A stretch of DNA of 64,000 bases from Adonisia turfae CCMR0081 (GCF_011009555.1 NZ_QXHD01000004.1:4829240-4893239); one strand, 5' to 3'; positions 35,685 to 44,185 are shown, counted from the stretch's first letter. A program made the numbers and translations. The notes: a model not told the origin generated them from the sequence alone.

Positions 35685-37161
35685 ATCACCCTGGACAGCC
35701 GTCATCATTATTGCTGTGTTGGGTCTAATCGGCACACTCAACCACAGCATGTGGCGTGATGAGATGAACGTTTGGCTAATCGCGCGGGACAGTCCATCCT
35801 GGGGAGCCTTTGTTGAGAATATTCGCTATGACCGAGCCCACCCTGGTCTTTGGCACCTGCTGGTGGCGATGCTTTATCACCTGTTTGGCCATCCCGTCTC
35901 CATGCAGGTCTTTCATTGGCTCCTGGCCATGGGCTCAGTGCTGCTGATTTGGCGATGCAGCCCCTTTACTCAATGGCAGAAATGGCTGTTTACCTTTGGC
36001 TATTTGCCGTTCTATGAGCACCTGCTGATTGCCCGCAACTACGCTGTGGCCATGCTACTGTTATTCGCTATTTGTGCCCTTTGGCCGCAGCGACAGCGGG
36101 CTTATTGGCCCCTGGCAGGCTTGCTGGTGCTATTGGCTAATACTAATGTATATGCGTTTTTGATTGCGATCGCACTTGCCCTTACCCTGGGGCTAGAACT
36201 TGTCTTTGACGCTAAACTTCGCCGTAACTGGCTAGATATCCTATTCAGCGGCGGGTTGATTATAGCGGGCTACGCCATGGCTCTGCATTTCATCTTGCCC
36301 CCCAGTTATGTCGCTAATCAAGCCTTAGAGGGCTATGTCACTGGGTTAGACATCCGTCATTTACTGCGAGCCATTGGCCGGATCTTTGGCGGCTACTATG
36401 TGATTATCCCCAACGGTCGGCAGTATCTAGATCTATTAGTCTGTGGCGTCCTTGCCCTTGGTTCTTGCTGGCTGGTGTGTCTCAAGCTTGTGAAAAAGCC
36501 CTATCCACTGGCGTTTTATTTGCTTGGTAACGGCATTATTTTAGGCTTTACCTACGCCAAGTTTATGCCCAACTCTATTCGGCATTTTGGCAACTTCTAT
36601 CTCATCCTAATAGCTGCTTTGTGGTTAGCTCATTACTACCCGCCAACCACGGCTATCACCCAATATTTACCAATCCTTGAAAGGCAGCAGCAAACATCTA
36701 ACCGCTGGTTTAACCGCATGTTTGCCACTGTTTTGATAGCTCAGTTGCTAGGCGGTATTTTCATGTTTGTGATGGATTTCACCATCCCCTATTCAGCAAG
36801 TCGAGCTGCTGCTGCCTACATGCGTCAGGCCAATCTCCAAGATGAATTTATCGTGGCTAGCCGAGATGCACAAATGGCATCTTTAAGCGGTTATTTTGGT
36901 CGATCATTTTATTTTCCAGAACGTCAGGCCATCGGTAGCTATACCCTATTTTTCAAGGGCGTTCGCAACGAGGTTGATCATCCAGAAGTGATTCGGCAGG
37001 TGAAGCAGCTCATACTGGAACACCCCAAAATTCTGCTGGTGCTTACCAAAAAATTAGAAGAACCGACACCAGGCCTAACGGTTGAACCCATCGAGCAATT
37101 CACAAAGGCCTGGCAAAATGAAGAGTATTACCTCTATTGGGTAACTTCAGCAAACAATTAG
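35617..37161 (+). CDS. Polytopic membrane protein, probable GT-C glycosyltransferase
   Basis: The protein is about 514 aa with 9-11 membrane segments. The start ATG 35617 is the longest; ATG 35644 is equally possible and avoids most of the overlap with the upstream gene. The first loop, NHSMWRDEMNVWLIARDSPSWGAFVENIRYDRAHPGLWHLL, has the RDE acidic motif and the following H-P-x-L-W, typical of GT-C enzymes such as the DUF2029/PMT groups. The C-terminal 100 residues are soluble. It is the fourth large membrane glycosyltransferase-like protein in a row, so a joint role in a surface glycan is likely. An 11-bp tandem repeat spans the stop codon. Confidence 0.65.
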   Translation: MALPSLIISMTLRLPRQLVSLYKSPWTAVIIIAVLGLIGTLNHSMWRDEMNVWLIARDSPSWGAFVENIRYDRAHPGLWHLLVAMLYHLFGHPVSMQVFHWLLAMGSVLLIWRCSPFTQWQKWLFTFGYLPFYEHLLIARNYAVAMLLLFAICALWPQRQRAYWPLAGLLVLLANTNVYAFLIAIALALTLGLELVFDAKLRRNWLDILFSGGLIIAGYAMALHFILPPSYVANQALEGYVTGLDIRHLLRAIGRIFGGYYVIIPNGRQYLDLLVCGVLALGSCWLVCLKLVKKPYPLAFYLLGNGIILGFTYAKFMPNSIRHFGNFYLILIAALWLAHYYPPTTAITQYLPILERQQQTSNRWFNRMFATVLIAQLLGGIFMFVMDFTIPYSASRAAAAYMRQANLQDEFIVASRDAQMASLSGYFGRSFYFPERQAIGSYTLFFKGVRNEVDHPEVIRQVKQLILEHPKILLVLTKKLEEPTPGLTVEPIEQFTKAWQNEEYYLYWVTSANN

Positions 37162-37170
37162 CAAACAATT
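37149..37170. repeat. 11-bp tandem duplication across a stop codon
   Basis: AGCAAACAATT occurs twice (37,149-37,159 and 37,160-37,170). The TAG stop spans the junction. With a single copy, TAA would end the protein at the same residue, so the product is unaffected. Confidence 0.9.
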
Positions 37171-37184
37171 AAGGAAGGGAAACC

Positions 37185-37964
37185 CTAAGCTTCTTCAGTC
37201 TCAGGCGCATCAGGCGTATCGGTCACATCAGGAGGAGCAACCGTCTCTGCCGTTGGAGAGTCTGCTTTAGCCTGGGCACGCTGCTCACGCTTTTTACGCT
37301 CAGCTTCTAAAATATCTTTCATCACTTCCTGAGCCTGGGCCATTTTGTCCAAGTTGCTCCGATAGAGCTCCAGGTCCTTATCTACCTTTTCAGCTGGCAA
37401 TGCCAGCATTTCGGCAGCGGTTTTTAGCATCTCTTCGCGGCTGTCCTTATCTTCTAGGGCAGACAGATCAACGGTCTCAAATAGGGTGTAAAGACCCACG
37501 GCCATCAAGCGCGTGTACTTTGCACTAGCCTGGGTAGCCACCACGTGAAGCTTGTTTTGCAAACCATTACCATCCGTAGTTTTGGCACTGGCGAGCTGAG
37601 TATTGAGATCGCCCAGCGATAGGTTGGCAAGATCAGATTTCAAGGCCTCAGCATCCTGGCGATACTGCTGGGGATCACCCTCCACTGCCTGACAGATGGC
37701 CGAAAGAATGGACTCCTTATCCTGTTCAGGCTCATACCCCACCATGAACCGATCAAAACTAGTTATCACACCCAGGGCATAGAGGGGGTTATAAACAAAA
37801 TCAACATTTACCGAAAGCAGATGCATCTCCACCATCAGCTCTTCAATCACTCTCCGATACAGAGAATTGATTGGACGAGAGTGGTAATTGTAAAAGGCTC
37901 GCTTGGTATCGGAAACCGTACGGAGATTAGTCACAGGTGGGGGTAATAAAACGTTAGACATCAT
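37185..37964 (-). CDS. thf1: Photosystem II biogenesis protein Psb29/Thf1
   Basis: The 259-aa protein has the family core TVSDTKRAFYNYHSRPINSLYRRVIEELMVEMHLL (residues 17-51) and PLYALGVITSFDRFMVGY. A C-terminal coiled coil of about 40 residues ends in an acidic Pro/Thr-rich tail. Psb29/Thf1 binds thylakoid FtsH complexes and supports photosystem II repair. Met1 and Met2 are adjacent, and either could be the start. It converges with the GT-C gene, leaving only 23 bp between stops. Confidence 0.93.
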   Translation of the reverse strand: MMSNVLLPPPVTNLRTVSDTKRAFYNYHSRPINSLYRRVIEELMVEMHLLSVNVDFVYNPLYALGVITSFDRFMVGYEPEQDKESILSAICQAVEGDPQQYRQDAEALKSDLANLSLGDLNTQLASAKTTDGNGLQNKLHVVATQASAKYTRLMAVGLYTLFETVDLSALEDKDSREEMLKTAAEMLALPAEKVDKDLELYRSNLDKMAQAQEVMKDILEAERKKREQRAQAKADSPTAETVAPPDVTDTPDAPETEEA

Positions 37965-38247
37965 TTTCTACTGCGGACGACCTTTTGCCAAGAATCCTAT
38001 GATCTAGGCGAAATAGTATTTTGCGTGATGGATGCCTATACCACCTTAACGAAATTAACGGCTTATCTCACAGACAAGTCGAGCAATCATTGCTAATGTG
38101 TGGCTTCAATCAACTGGCGCTGAGACGCCTATGTTCGTTTTAGATTCAATTCTGAAAAAACGATCAGAACTATAAGTGCCTGCACTTTAGCGCAGAACGA
38201 ACAGGAAACCTATGGGGCGCGAGCTTTAGACTCGCCTCAAGACCCAC

Positions 38248-38616
38248 TTAAAAAATCATGGGTTCAGGTGCTGCCTTAATGGCTTCTTCTTCACTGTCGT
38301 AGATGGCGAACACAGAATCCATCATAGTCACTTCAAAGACCAGCTTCGATTCTGGATGAACATTACACAGCTTAAAGCTCCCTTGTAGCTTATCAGCATC
38401 GCGCATACCTGCTACCAGGGAAGTTAACCCAGAGCTGTCAATAAAATTAACTTGACCGAGATTAACGATGATATGGGGAGTGGTATTGACAATACATTCC
38501 TGGAGCTTCAAGCGAAATTGCCAAGCTGTAGTAATGTCTAGTCGCCCCTGGGGTGAAAATACAACGATACTGTGATTGCCTTCAGGAGGGTTGACGATTC
38601 TTTGCTCCATAGTCAC
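38248..38616 (-). CDS. STAS-domain anti-sigma factor antagonist
   Basis: The 122-aa protein is a single STAS domain. The phosphorylatable Ser is in VNFIDSSGLTSLVAGMR (near residue 62), preceded by HIIVNLGQ. Proteins of this type bind an anti-sigma factor or kinase when unphosphorylated. No partner kinase, anti-sigma or PP2C gene lies next to it, so the partner is elsewhere. A palindrome TGCATACaaGTATGCA at 38,801-38,816 lies 185 bp upstream. Confidence 0.88.
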   Translation of the reverse strand: MTMEQRIVNPPEGNHSIVVFSPQGRLDITTAWQFRLKLQECIVNTTPHIIVNLGQVNFIDSSGLTSLVAGMRDADKLQGSFKLCNVHPESKLVFEVTMMDSVFAIYDSEEEAIKAAPEPMIF

Positions 38617-39071
38617 CGGCCCTTCATATCTAAATGTCTAATGTCTGACGTGCACACTGAAAATTGCGCTCATACGTACCATGATGCCCGTACAATCAGG
38701 AGAAAGGACTGAAATGTCAAATGCTTACGACAAATTGCGGGTTTTTATTGACATATCAGTATGCCTGACTGTATTGAAGTACAGCGTGATCAGAATAACG
38801 TGCATACAAGTATGCATAAAAATGCAGACCACATCAGGATATTTACGCACTCAATCACACCTAATCTTGAGGTAAGATGACCCACCTTACCCTGTATATC
38901 TATTGATGCGTAAAGGGGGCATGTAGTTCCAAACATTCCCAAAAGCGATGGCAGAAAGTTACCAAAACCCAAAAATAAGATAAGCCAACCTGAGAGCAAT
39001 GTATCTCACAAAGAACTCACAGATTGGCTCATCCTCAGAAGGAGTCATATGTTAAAGACTTGGTCTCTTTT
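38617..39071. other. Non-coding interval between the STAS gene and hemF
   Basis: These 455 bp hold no convincing gene. A 7-bp-arm perfect inverted repeat TGCATACaaGTATGCA lies at 38,801-38,816. A weaker GGTAAG/CTTACC pair lies at 38,871-38,891. Short open frames on either strand lack family features. Confidence 0.5.
38801..38816. promoter_or_regulatory. Candidate operator: TGCATACaaGTATGCA
   Basis: This is a perfect 7-bp inverted repeat with a 2-bp spacer in the region upstream of the STAS gene. The size suits a dimeric regulator site. No regulator can be named. Confidence 0.3.
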
Positions 39072-40097
39072 CTAGGCGTCCCAATTAACCCAGTCTTGAG
39101 GCTTCAGAAACGTATCGTAAAGCTTTGCTTCAGGAGTTCCTGACTCAGGTGCATAGCTATATTCCCAGCGCACCATGGGAGGTAACGACATCAGAATCGA
39201 TTCAGTACGACCGTTGGTTTGTAAGCCAAAAATGGTGCCACGGTCATAGACGAGATTGAACTCAACATAACGACCACGGCGATAAAGCTGGAAGTTACGC
39301 TGATGCTCTCCATACTCCGTATTGCGACGTTTTTCAACAATTGGAATGTAGGAGGGTAAAAATGCATCGCCACAGTCAATGGCAAACTTGAATAAATCTT
39401 CCCAATTGCGCTGTGCTGGCTGTCCTACTTGCTTGCTGTGCTGTGCAGCAGGTCCTTCTGGCTTTGGCCCACGATAAAGCTCACCAGTGCCGTCCTGATA
39501 GTCAAAGAACACACCGCCAACACCGCGAGTCTCCTGACGATGCTTAAGGTAGAAATACTCGTCGCACCACAGCTTGAACGTATTGTAGTACTCAGGATGG
39601 TTGCGATCGCATGCTTCCTTAAGCGTGCGGTGGAACTGCACCACATCTTCCTCAAAGGGATAGTAGGGAGTCAGATCAATACCACCACCAAACCACCAAA
39701 CTGGGCCAGCTTCAAAATAGCGGTAGTTGAGGTGAACCGTAGGCACATAGGGATTGCGAGGATGCAACACCATTGAAGTGCCTGTCGCATAAAAGCCATG
39801 ACCTTCAGCTTCAGGTCGCTGCATCAAGATGGAGGGAGGCAACCGATCACCCCACACCTCAGAGAAGTTCACACCGCCTTGTTCAAAGACATCGCCCTGC
39901 TTCATCACCCGTGAACGACCACCACCACCATCGGGGCGGGTCCACTGGTCTTCCATAAACTGACCGACACCATCAACCTCAACCAGCTTCTGACATATGC
40001 GATCTTGCAGCCCTTTAAACCCTTGGCTTACACGCTCGCGTGAATCACTAGGAGGAGCAACTGGACTAGATACCTTCTGCGTAGAAGCGATGACCAT
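39072..40097 (-). CDS. hemF: Oxygen-dependent coproporphyrinogen III oxidase
   Basis: The 341-aa protein carries the HemF signatures WFGGGIDLTPYYPFEEDVVQFH and FNLVYDRGTIFGLQTNGRTESILMSLPP. RGVGGVFFDY and PTVHLNYRYFE are also conserved. It uses O2 to convert coproporphyrinogen III to protoporphyrinogen IX in the cytosol, feeding heme and chlorophyll synthesis. The N-terminal 40 residues are variable in cyanobacteria. A near-perfect 19-bp palindrome 136 bp upstream of the start may regulate it or the divergent SRPBCC gene. Confidence 0.95.
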   Translation of the reverse strand: MVIASTQKVSSPVAPPSDSRERVSQGFKGLQDRICQKLVEVDGVGQFMEDQWTRPDGGGGRSRVMKQGDVFEQGGVNFSEVWGDRLPPSILMQRPEAEGHGFYATGTSMVLHPRNPYVPTVHLNYRYFEAGPVWWFGGGIDLTPYYPFEEDVVQFHRTLKEACDRNHPEYYNTFKLWCDEYFYLKHRQETRGVGGVFFDYQDGTGELYRGPKPEGPAAQHSKQVGQPAQRNWEDLFKFAIDCGDAFLPSYIPIVEKRRNTEYGEHQRNFQLYRRGRYVEFNLVYDRGTIFGLQTNGRTESILMSLPPMVRWEYSYAPESGTPEAKLYDTFLKPQDWVNWDA

Positions 40098-40232
40098 GGC
40101 GATCTTGAACTAAAAAACAAATTTAATTAAGGCTAATGCTGCTTGCCATTGTTGGAAGCCCAGTGAGGTCAAAGACTTAGGGATGCAGCTAATAATGATA
40201 ATGAATCATGATTTGAGACGTTTTAAACCAAG

Positions 40233-40251
40233 TTGACACACAGTGTGACAA
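40233..40251. promoter_or_regulatory. Candidate operator between hemF and the SRPBCC gene
   Basis: TTGACACACAGTGTGACAA is a dyad, with only one non-matching pair (positions 4 and 16) around the central base. A related GTGTGACA string recurs about 25 bp downstream (AGCTGTGTGACATC). It also contains TTGACA, so it may overlap a promoter. Confidence 0.4.
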
Positions 40252-40494
40252 TCCTTGACAAAAGCCTAAAGCTGTGTGACATCTTCGTTTCCGCCCCTGT
40301 CCTTAGATCAGCAAATAGTTGAACTGTTAACCCAAGGTTAAAATGCCTTTCAATATAAAAACTTACGTGGTCAAGTCTTGATTAGTGAGTCCCTTAACAA
40401 TCAGTATTTCTGTTTCAACATTTCAACAATAGTGGAGCAGAAATCATCGCCTAGGGCTACAACAACTAAATTTGGCAGGCCACAGCCTTTAATT

Positions 40495-41052
40495 ATGCTT
40501 CAACGCTGGTTTAAATCACTCCAACAGCATTTCCGTCGCCACAAGCCCCAGGCAAGCGGACAACTCGCTCTGAACCAGAGAAATCAAAGAACGTTAGAAA
40601 AGCACTATCAAGTTAGCAGCACGGCTTCGATCGAGGTGTTGTGGCAAAAGATCAATGATTTAGCAGATCTGGCATCCTGGCATCCACTGATCACCTCCAC
40701 CAATGCCCCGACTGGCCAGGAAGCCAAGCCAGGATTGATTTATCGAGTGTTTGCCCATTGGGTACCGGTACCCATCAAAATTTTTGTAGAGAACGTACTC
40801 CCTGGTGAATACATCAGCCTGCGAATTTTTCCAGTACCAGGATTAGAAGAAAGAGCAATTTATCGTCTAGAGTCAGCCCTGTGCGGCACCCGTATTTCTT
40901 ATTCCATAGAACTCAAGGGCTGGTTATCACCAGTCGCTTGGTCATTTCTACGTCCCTATGCAGCCAGGGTGGCCGACGCCTTAGCTCAAGCCGCTGAACA
41001 GGCCACTCCGTCTGGCATAGTGGCCAATAAATATCGCGATATCTTTAGCTAA
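40495..41052 (+). CDS. SRPBCC-superfamily (polyketide cyclase/START-like) protein
   Basis: The protein is 185 aa from ATG 40495. An upstream TTG at 40378 would add a Ser/Asn-rich tail with no support. The helix-grip fold is suggested by STASIEVLWQKINDLADLASWHPLITSTNA, then GLIYRVFAHW and a C-terminal long helix SFLRPYAARVADALAQAAEQA. Such proteins bind hydrophobic ligands. The ligand is unknown. It is divergent from hemF, so a tetrapyrrole ligand is a thought but not supported by any residue. Confidence 0.6.
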   Translation: MLQRWFKSLQQHFRRHKPQASGQLALNQRNQRTLEKHYQVSSTASIEVLWQKINDLADLASWHPLITSTNAPTGQEAKPGLIYRVFAHWVPVPIKIFVENVLPGEYISLRIFPVPGLEERAIYRLESALCGTRISYSIELKGWLSPVAWSFLRPYAARVADALAQAAEQATPSGIVANKYRDIFS

Positions 41053-41222
41053 CAAGCAACAGGATGGATCATGGCATCGAACGTCTTTATATTTGCCATT
41101 TGCCTATTAAGGCTATAAAGACATTGCATACAACGTTTCCAACGCATCGGACATGACGTCCTAGAATGGACTGTAAATATTCTTTTAAGAATCCTATCCG
41201 TTCACATCTGTCTTTCACCAAA

Positions 41223-42293
41223 ATGATGCCGACAACTGAGGCAATTCTGGACGTACTGCGCCCCGTCCAAGACCCTGAGCTACAGAAAAGCTTGGTAGAG
41301 CTCAATATGATCCGTAATGTGGCTGTCGATGATGGCCAGGTGAGTTTCACCCTTGTACTAACAACTCCGGCTTGTCCGCTTAAAGAATTTATTGTTGAAG
41401 ACTGTGAAAAAGCAGTTAAAACCTTGCCAGGTGTAGCTTCTGTAGATGTAGAAGTCACGGCTGAGACCCCTCAACAGAAGTCATCCCTTCCCGACCAACA
41501 AGGCATTGATAAGGTCAAAAATATTTTGGCTGTTTCCAGCGGTAAAGGTGGCGTTGGTAAAAGCACTGTAGCCGTCAATATCGCTGTTTCTCTTGCCAAA
41601 GCTGGAGCCAAAGTCGGCCTACTCGATGCCGACATTTATGGCCCCAACGCACCCATCATGATGGGTGTGAAAGAAGGTAATGTCGTTGTTAGAGACGGAT
41701 CTGACGGTCAGCAGGAACTGGAGCCCGCCTTCAACCATGGCGTCAAATTAGTCTCTATGGGCTTTTTGATCGATCCTGACCAGCCCGTTGTCTGGCGCGG
41801 GCCCATGTTAAACGGCATTATCCGTCAGTTTTTGTATCAGGTACAGTGGGGTGAATTAGATTATCTGATTGTAGATATGCCCCCTGGTACCGGTGATGCC
41901 CAACTCACCATGGCCCAAGCCGTCCCCATGGCGGGTGTGGTAATTGTGACTACGCCCCAGGATGTAGCCCTATCCGACGCCCGTCGCGGCTTAAAAATGT
42001 TCCAACAGCTAAACGTGCGCGTGTTAGGCATTGTGGAAAACATGAGCTACTTTGTTCCCCCCGATATGCCCGAAAAGACCTACGATATTTTTGGCTCCGG
42101 AGGTGGTGAAAAAGCTGCGGAAGCATTAGGGGTGCCCTTGCTAGGCTGTGTACCCTTAGAAATGCCAGTACGAGAAGGTGGCGATGCAGGTAAGCCAATT
42201 GTCTTGGCCCAGCCTGAGTCAGCTTCAGCGGTCGCCTTAACTAAAATTTCTCAGCAGGTAGCAGCTAAGGTTTCGGTCGCAGCGTTAACGTAG
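41223..42293 (+). CDS. mrp: Mrp/NBP35-type P-loop ATPase (Fe-S carrier)
   Basis: The protein is about 356 aa from Met at 41223 (Met at 41226 equally good). An N-terminal MIP18/DUF59 domain (TTEAILDVLRPVQDPELQKSL) precedes the deviant Walker A motif SGKGGVGKSTVAVNIA and DADIYGPNAPIMMG. Family members ferry Fe-S clusters. The CxxC near ENMSYF that binds the cluster in most homologues is absent here (ENMSYFVPPDMPEKTYDIFG). I believe cyanobacterial Mrp proteins share this lack. A 44-bp palindrome follows the stop codon by 7 bp. Confidence 0.9.
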   Translation: MMPTTEAILDVLRPVQDPELQKSLVELNMIRNVAVDDGQVSFTLVLTTPACPLKEFIVEDCEKAVKTLPGVASVDVEVTAETPQQKSSLPDQQGIDKVKNILAVSSGKGGVGKSTVAVNIAVSLAKAGAKVGLLDADIYGPNAPIMMGVKEGNVVVRDGSDGQQELEPAFNHGVKLVSMGFLIDPDQPVVWRGPMLNGIIRQFLYQVQWGELDYLIVDMPPGTGDAQLTMAQAVPMAGVVIVTTPQDVALSDARRGLKMFQQLNVRVLGIVENMSYFVPPDMPEKTYDIFGSGGGEKAAEALGVPLLGCVPLEMPVREGGDAGKPIVLAQPESASAVALTKISQQVAAKVSVAALT

Positions 42294-42300
42294 GTATTCA

Positions 42301-42344
42301 TTTATTTTGTGGAGACGTTCCATGGAACGTCTCCACAAAATAAA
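42301..42344. repeat. 44-bp perfect palindrome (intergenic repeat, possible terminator)
   Basis: The sequence reads identically on both strands around a central CCATGG at 42,320-42,325; each arm runs TTTATTTTGTGGAGACGTTC outward to inward. The GGAGACGTTCCATGG core resembles a repeat scattered through many cyanobacterial genomes. It could form a 20-bp stem hairpin with an A/T tail after mrp and act as a two-way terminator. A diverged relative lies at 48,873-48,907. Confidence 0.9.
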
Positions 42345-42368
42345 AAAATTACAATTGGTTTTGTGTTT

Positions 42369-43625
42369 ATGGCTCAAACCGCACTTCTAGGCAAATGGTT
42401 TCACCGTTGGTTGCATCCCTGGCGTGGGATTGACTGGTTGCTGTTATTGTTTCCTGTAGGTATCACGCTCTTTTCGAGTCTGTTGATTGCCAGCACCAGG
42501 TTATATACCGGTGAGACCGACCTGGCCTGGAACCACGTGATTATGTGCGTGGTTGGCGTAGTTATGTGTATGTGGATCGCCCGTAGTCGCTATGAGTCTT
42601 TACTGGAATGGCGTTGGGTTATCTACTTAATTACCAATGTCTCCTTAGTGGCTGTGATGCTGGTGGGTACGGTGGGTAACGGTGCCCAGAGCTGGCTCAG
42701 CATTGGTGGCTTTAATATTCAGCCGTCGGAATTTGCTAAAATCGGCATCATCATTACGTTAGCGGCCACCCTAAAAGACCGAGAATCCACCACATTAGTC
42801 GGCTTGATAAAGGCTCTGGCCATTACGGGAGTCCCTTGGGCTCTGATTTTTTTACAACCAGACCTTGGCACTTCGCTTGTACTGGGTGCCATCGTTTTAG
42901 GGATGCTCTACTGGAGCAATATGAATCCAGGCTGGCTGGTGATTTTGGTGTCGCCCCTGGTTGCTGCCATTATCTTTACTCTGTCGATTCCTGTATGGAT
43001 TGGCTGGGTAGTGCTGGCCGGAGTCATTGCCTGGATGACGTTACCGCTGCGATGGTATAGCACGTTGATCACCGTTGTCGTCAATTCCATTGCCGGTAAG
43101 ATTGGCGAGTTGCTTTGGGGACTACTTCAAGATTATCAAAGGGATCGTCTGACTTTATTTTTGAATCCTGAACAGGATCCTTTAGGAGGTGGATATCACT
43201 TAATTCAGTCAAGGATTGCCATCGGCTCAGGTCAACTGTGGGGTCGAGGCTTATTCCATGGGACCCAGACTCAGCTGAGTTTTATTCCTGAGCAGCATAC
43301 GGATTTTATTTTCTCGGCCCTGGGTGAAGAACTCGGATTTATGGGTGCCCTGGTCATGGTGTTAGTCTTTTGGTTTATTTGCCTGCGGCTGATTATTATT
43401 GCTCAGCATGCAAAGGACAATTTTGGCTCACTATTGGCCATCGGTGTGCTGTCAATGATTGTATTCCAGGTGGTGGTGAATATTGGGATGACTATTGGTC
43501 TAGCCCCGATTACGGGGATTCCGCTGCCATGGATGAGCTATGGGCGATCGTCATTGCTGACGAATTTTATTGGCATCGGCATTGTGGAGTCGGTAGCGAA
43601 TTTTCATCATCGGTTGAAGTTTTAA
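42369..43625 (+). CDS. rodA: Rod shape-determining protein RodA (SEDS glycosyltransferase)
   Basis: The protein is 418 aa from ATG 42369. A frame starting at 42309 inside the palindrome was rejected. It has ten or so membrane segments and the SEDS signatures GNGAQSWLSIGGFNIQPSEFAKIGIII and GRGLFHGTQTQLSFIPEQHTDFIFSALGEELGF. GIPLPWMSYGRSSLL also fits. SEDS proteins polymerise peptidoglycan from lipid II together with a class B PBP. The pattern is closer to RodA than FtsW. It lies after mrp, separated by the palindrome. Confidence 0.92.
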   Translation: MAQTALLGKWFHRWLHPWRGIDWLLLLFPVGITLFSSLLIASTRLYTGETDLAWNHVIMCVVGVVMCMWIARSRYESLLEWRWVIYLITNVSLVAVMLVGTVGNGAQSWLSIGGFNIQPSEFAKIGIIITLAATLKDRESTTLVGLIKALAITGVPWALIFLQPDLGTSLVLGAIVLGMLYWSNMNPGWLVILVSPLVAAIIFTLSIPVWIGWVVLAGVIAWMTLPLRWYSTLITVVVNSIAGKIGELLWGLLQDYQRDRLTLFLNPEQDPLGGGYHLIQSRIAIGSGQLWGRGLFHGTQTQLSFIPEQHTDFIFSALGEELGFMGALVMVLVFWFICLRLIIIAQHAKDNFGSLLAIGVLSMIVFQVVVNIGMTIGLAPITGIPLPWMSYGRSSLLTNFIGIGIVESVANFHHRLKF

Positions 43626-43668
43626 GGCATCGGTTGTGAAACTCTGGCCCACCGAGTTCAACACCCAG

Positions 43669-43786
43669 GTAGGTAGGGTTACCCCACACTCATATTTCTG
43701 GCATTTTTCAAAGGCTCTTATTAACCCAACATCACCAACTTTTGAGATAGCAGCAAAGGTTTTGGCGTTGTGGCAACCCAACCTAC
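43669..43786. repeat. Candidate MITE with GTAGGTWGGGTT ends
   Basis: GTAGGTAGGGTT (43,669-43,680) and AACCCAACCTAC (43,775-43,786) are inverted with one mismatch, and similarity continues about six bases further inward. The 118-bp interval fits a short inverted-repeat element between rodA and ndhS. A single related end, GTAGGTAGGGTCAC, occurs at 53,038. This motif resembles a known cyanobacterial repeat. Confidence 0.45.
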
Positions 43787-43825
43787 CGTTAAACTATTTA
43801 TTGAAACTCTAGTGAAGCGACACCA

Positions 43826-44020
43826 ATGATAATTTTGCCTGGCTCTCCTGTGAAGGTGATGAATGTAAACGATACATACTATGGGTTTCAAGGATTAGTA
43901 CAGCGGATTACGGATGGTAAGGTGGCTGTGCTGTTTGAGGGGGGCAACTGGGATAAGCTAGTGACCTTCAGAATGTCTGAACTTGAGGTGGTTAAGCCTA
44001 AGCGCGGTAAGAAGAAGTAG
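43826..44020 (+). CDS. ndhS: NAD(P)H dehydrogenase-like complex subunit S
   Basis: The 64-aa protein matches NdhS: GSPVKVMNVNDTYYGFQGLVQRITDGKVAVLFEGGNWDKLVTFRMSELE is almost the whole protein and forms an SH3-like barrel. NdhS sits on the cytoplasmic arm of the photosynthetic NDH-1 complex and forms part of the ferredoxin docking site for cyclic electron flow. The basic tail KPKRGKKK is unremarkable. It is a stand-alone gene in the same direction as rodA. Confidence 0.92.
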   Translation: MIILPGSPVKVMNVNDTYYGFQGLVQRITDGKVAVLFEGGNWDKLVTFRMSELEVVKPKRGKKK

Positions 44021-44185
44021 GGGCTTGCCTTGTGCATGCCCATCATAAATAAAGCCTCATTTCCACTAATCAAACAAGCAGAAAGAAGGTAAGCCTGGTC
44101 AGGGCACCCACAAGGGGAGCCCCTACGGGATGTCTTTTTCTGGACAGGGTGCTAATGTACTGAAGACGTTTGTACTATGTAAACT

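Noticed and set aside
38681..38875. 64-codon plus-strand frame between the STAS gene and hemF
   Set aside because: A purine-rich sequence precedes an internal ATG, but the protein shows no domain or coherent composition; the palindrome at 38,801 lies inside it.
41087..41458. 123-codon open frame on the minus strand over the start of mrp
   Set aside because: It is antisense to a well-supported Mrp coding region and has no family features.
42309..42368. Extended N-terminus of RodA
   Set aside because: The extra ATG lies inside the palindrome and adds residues unlike the family.
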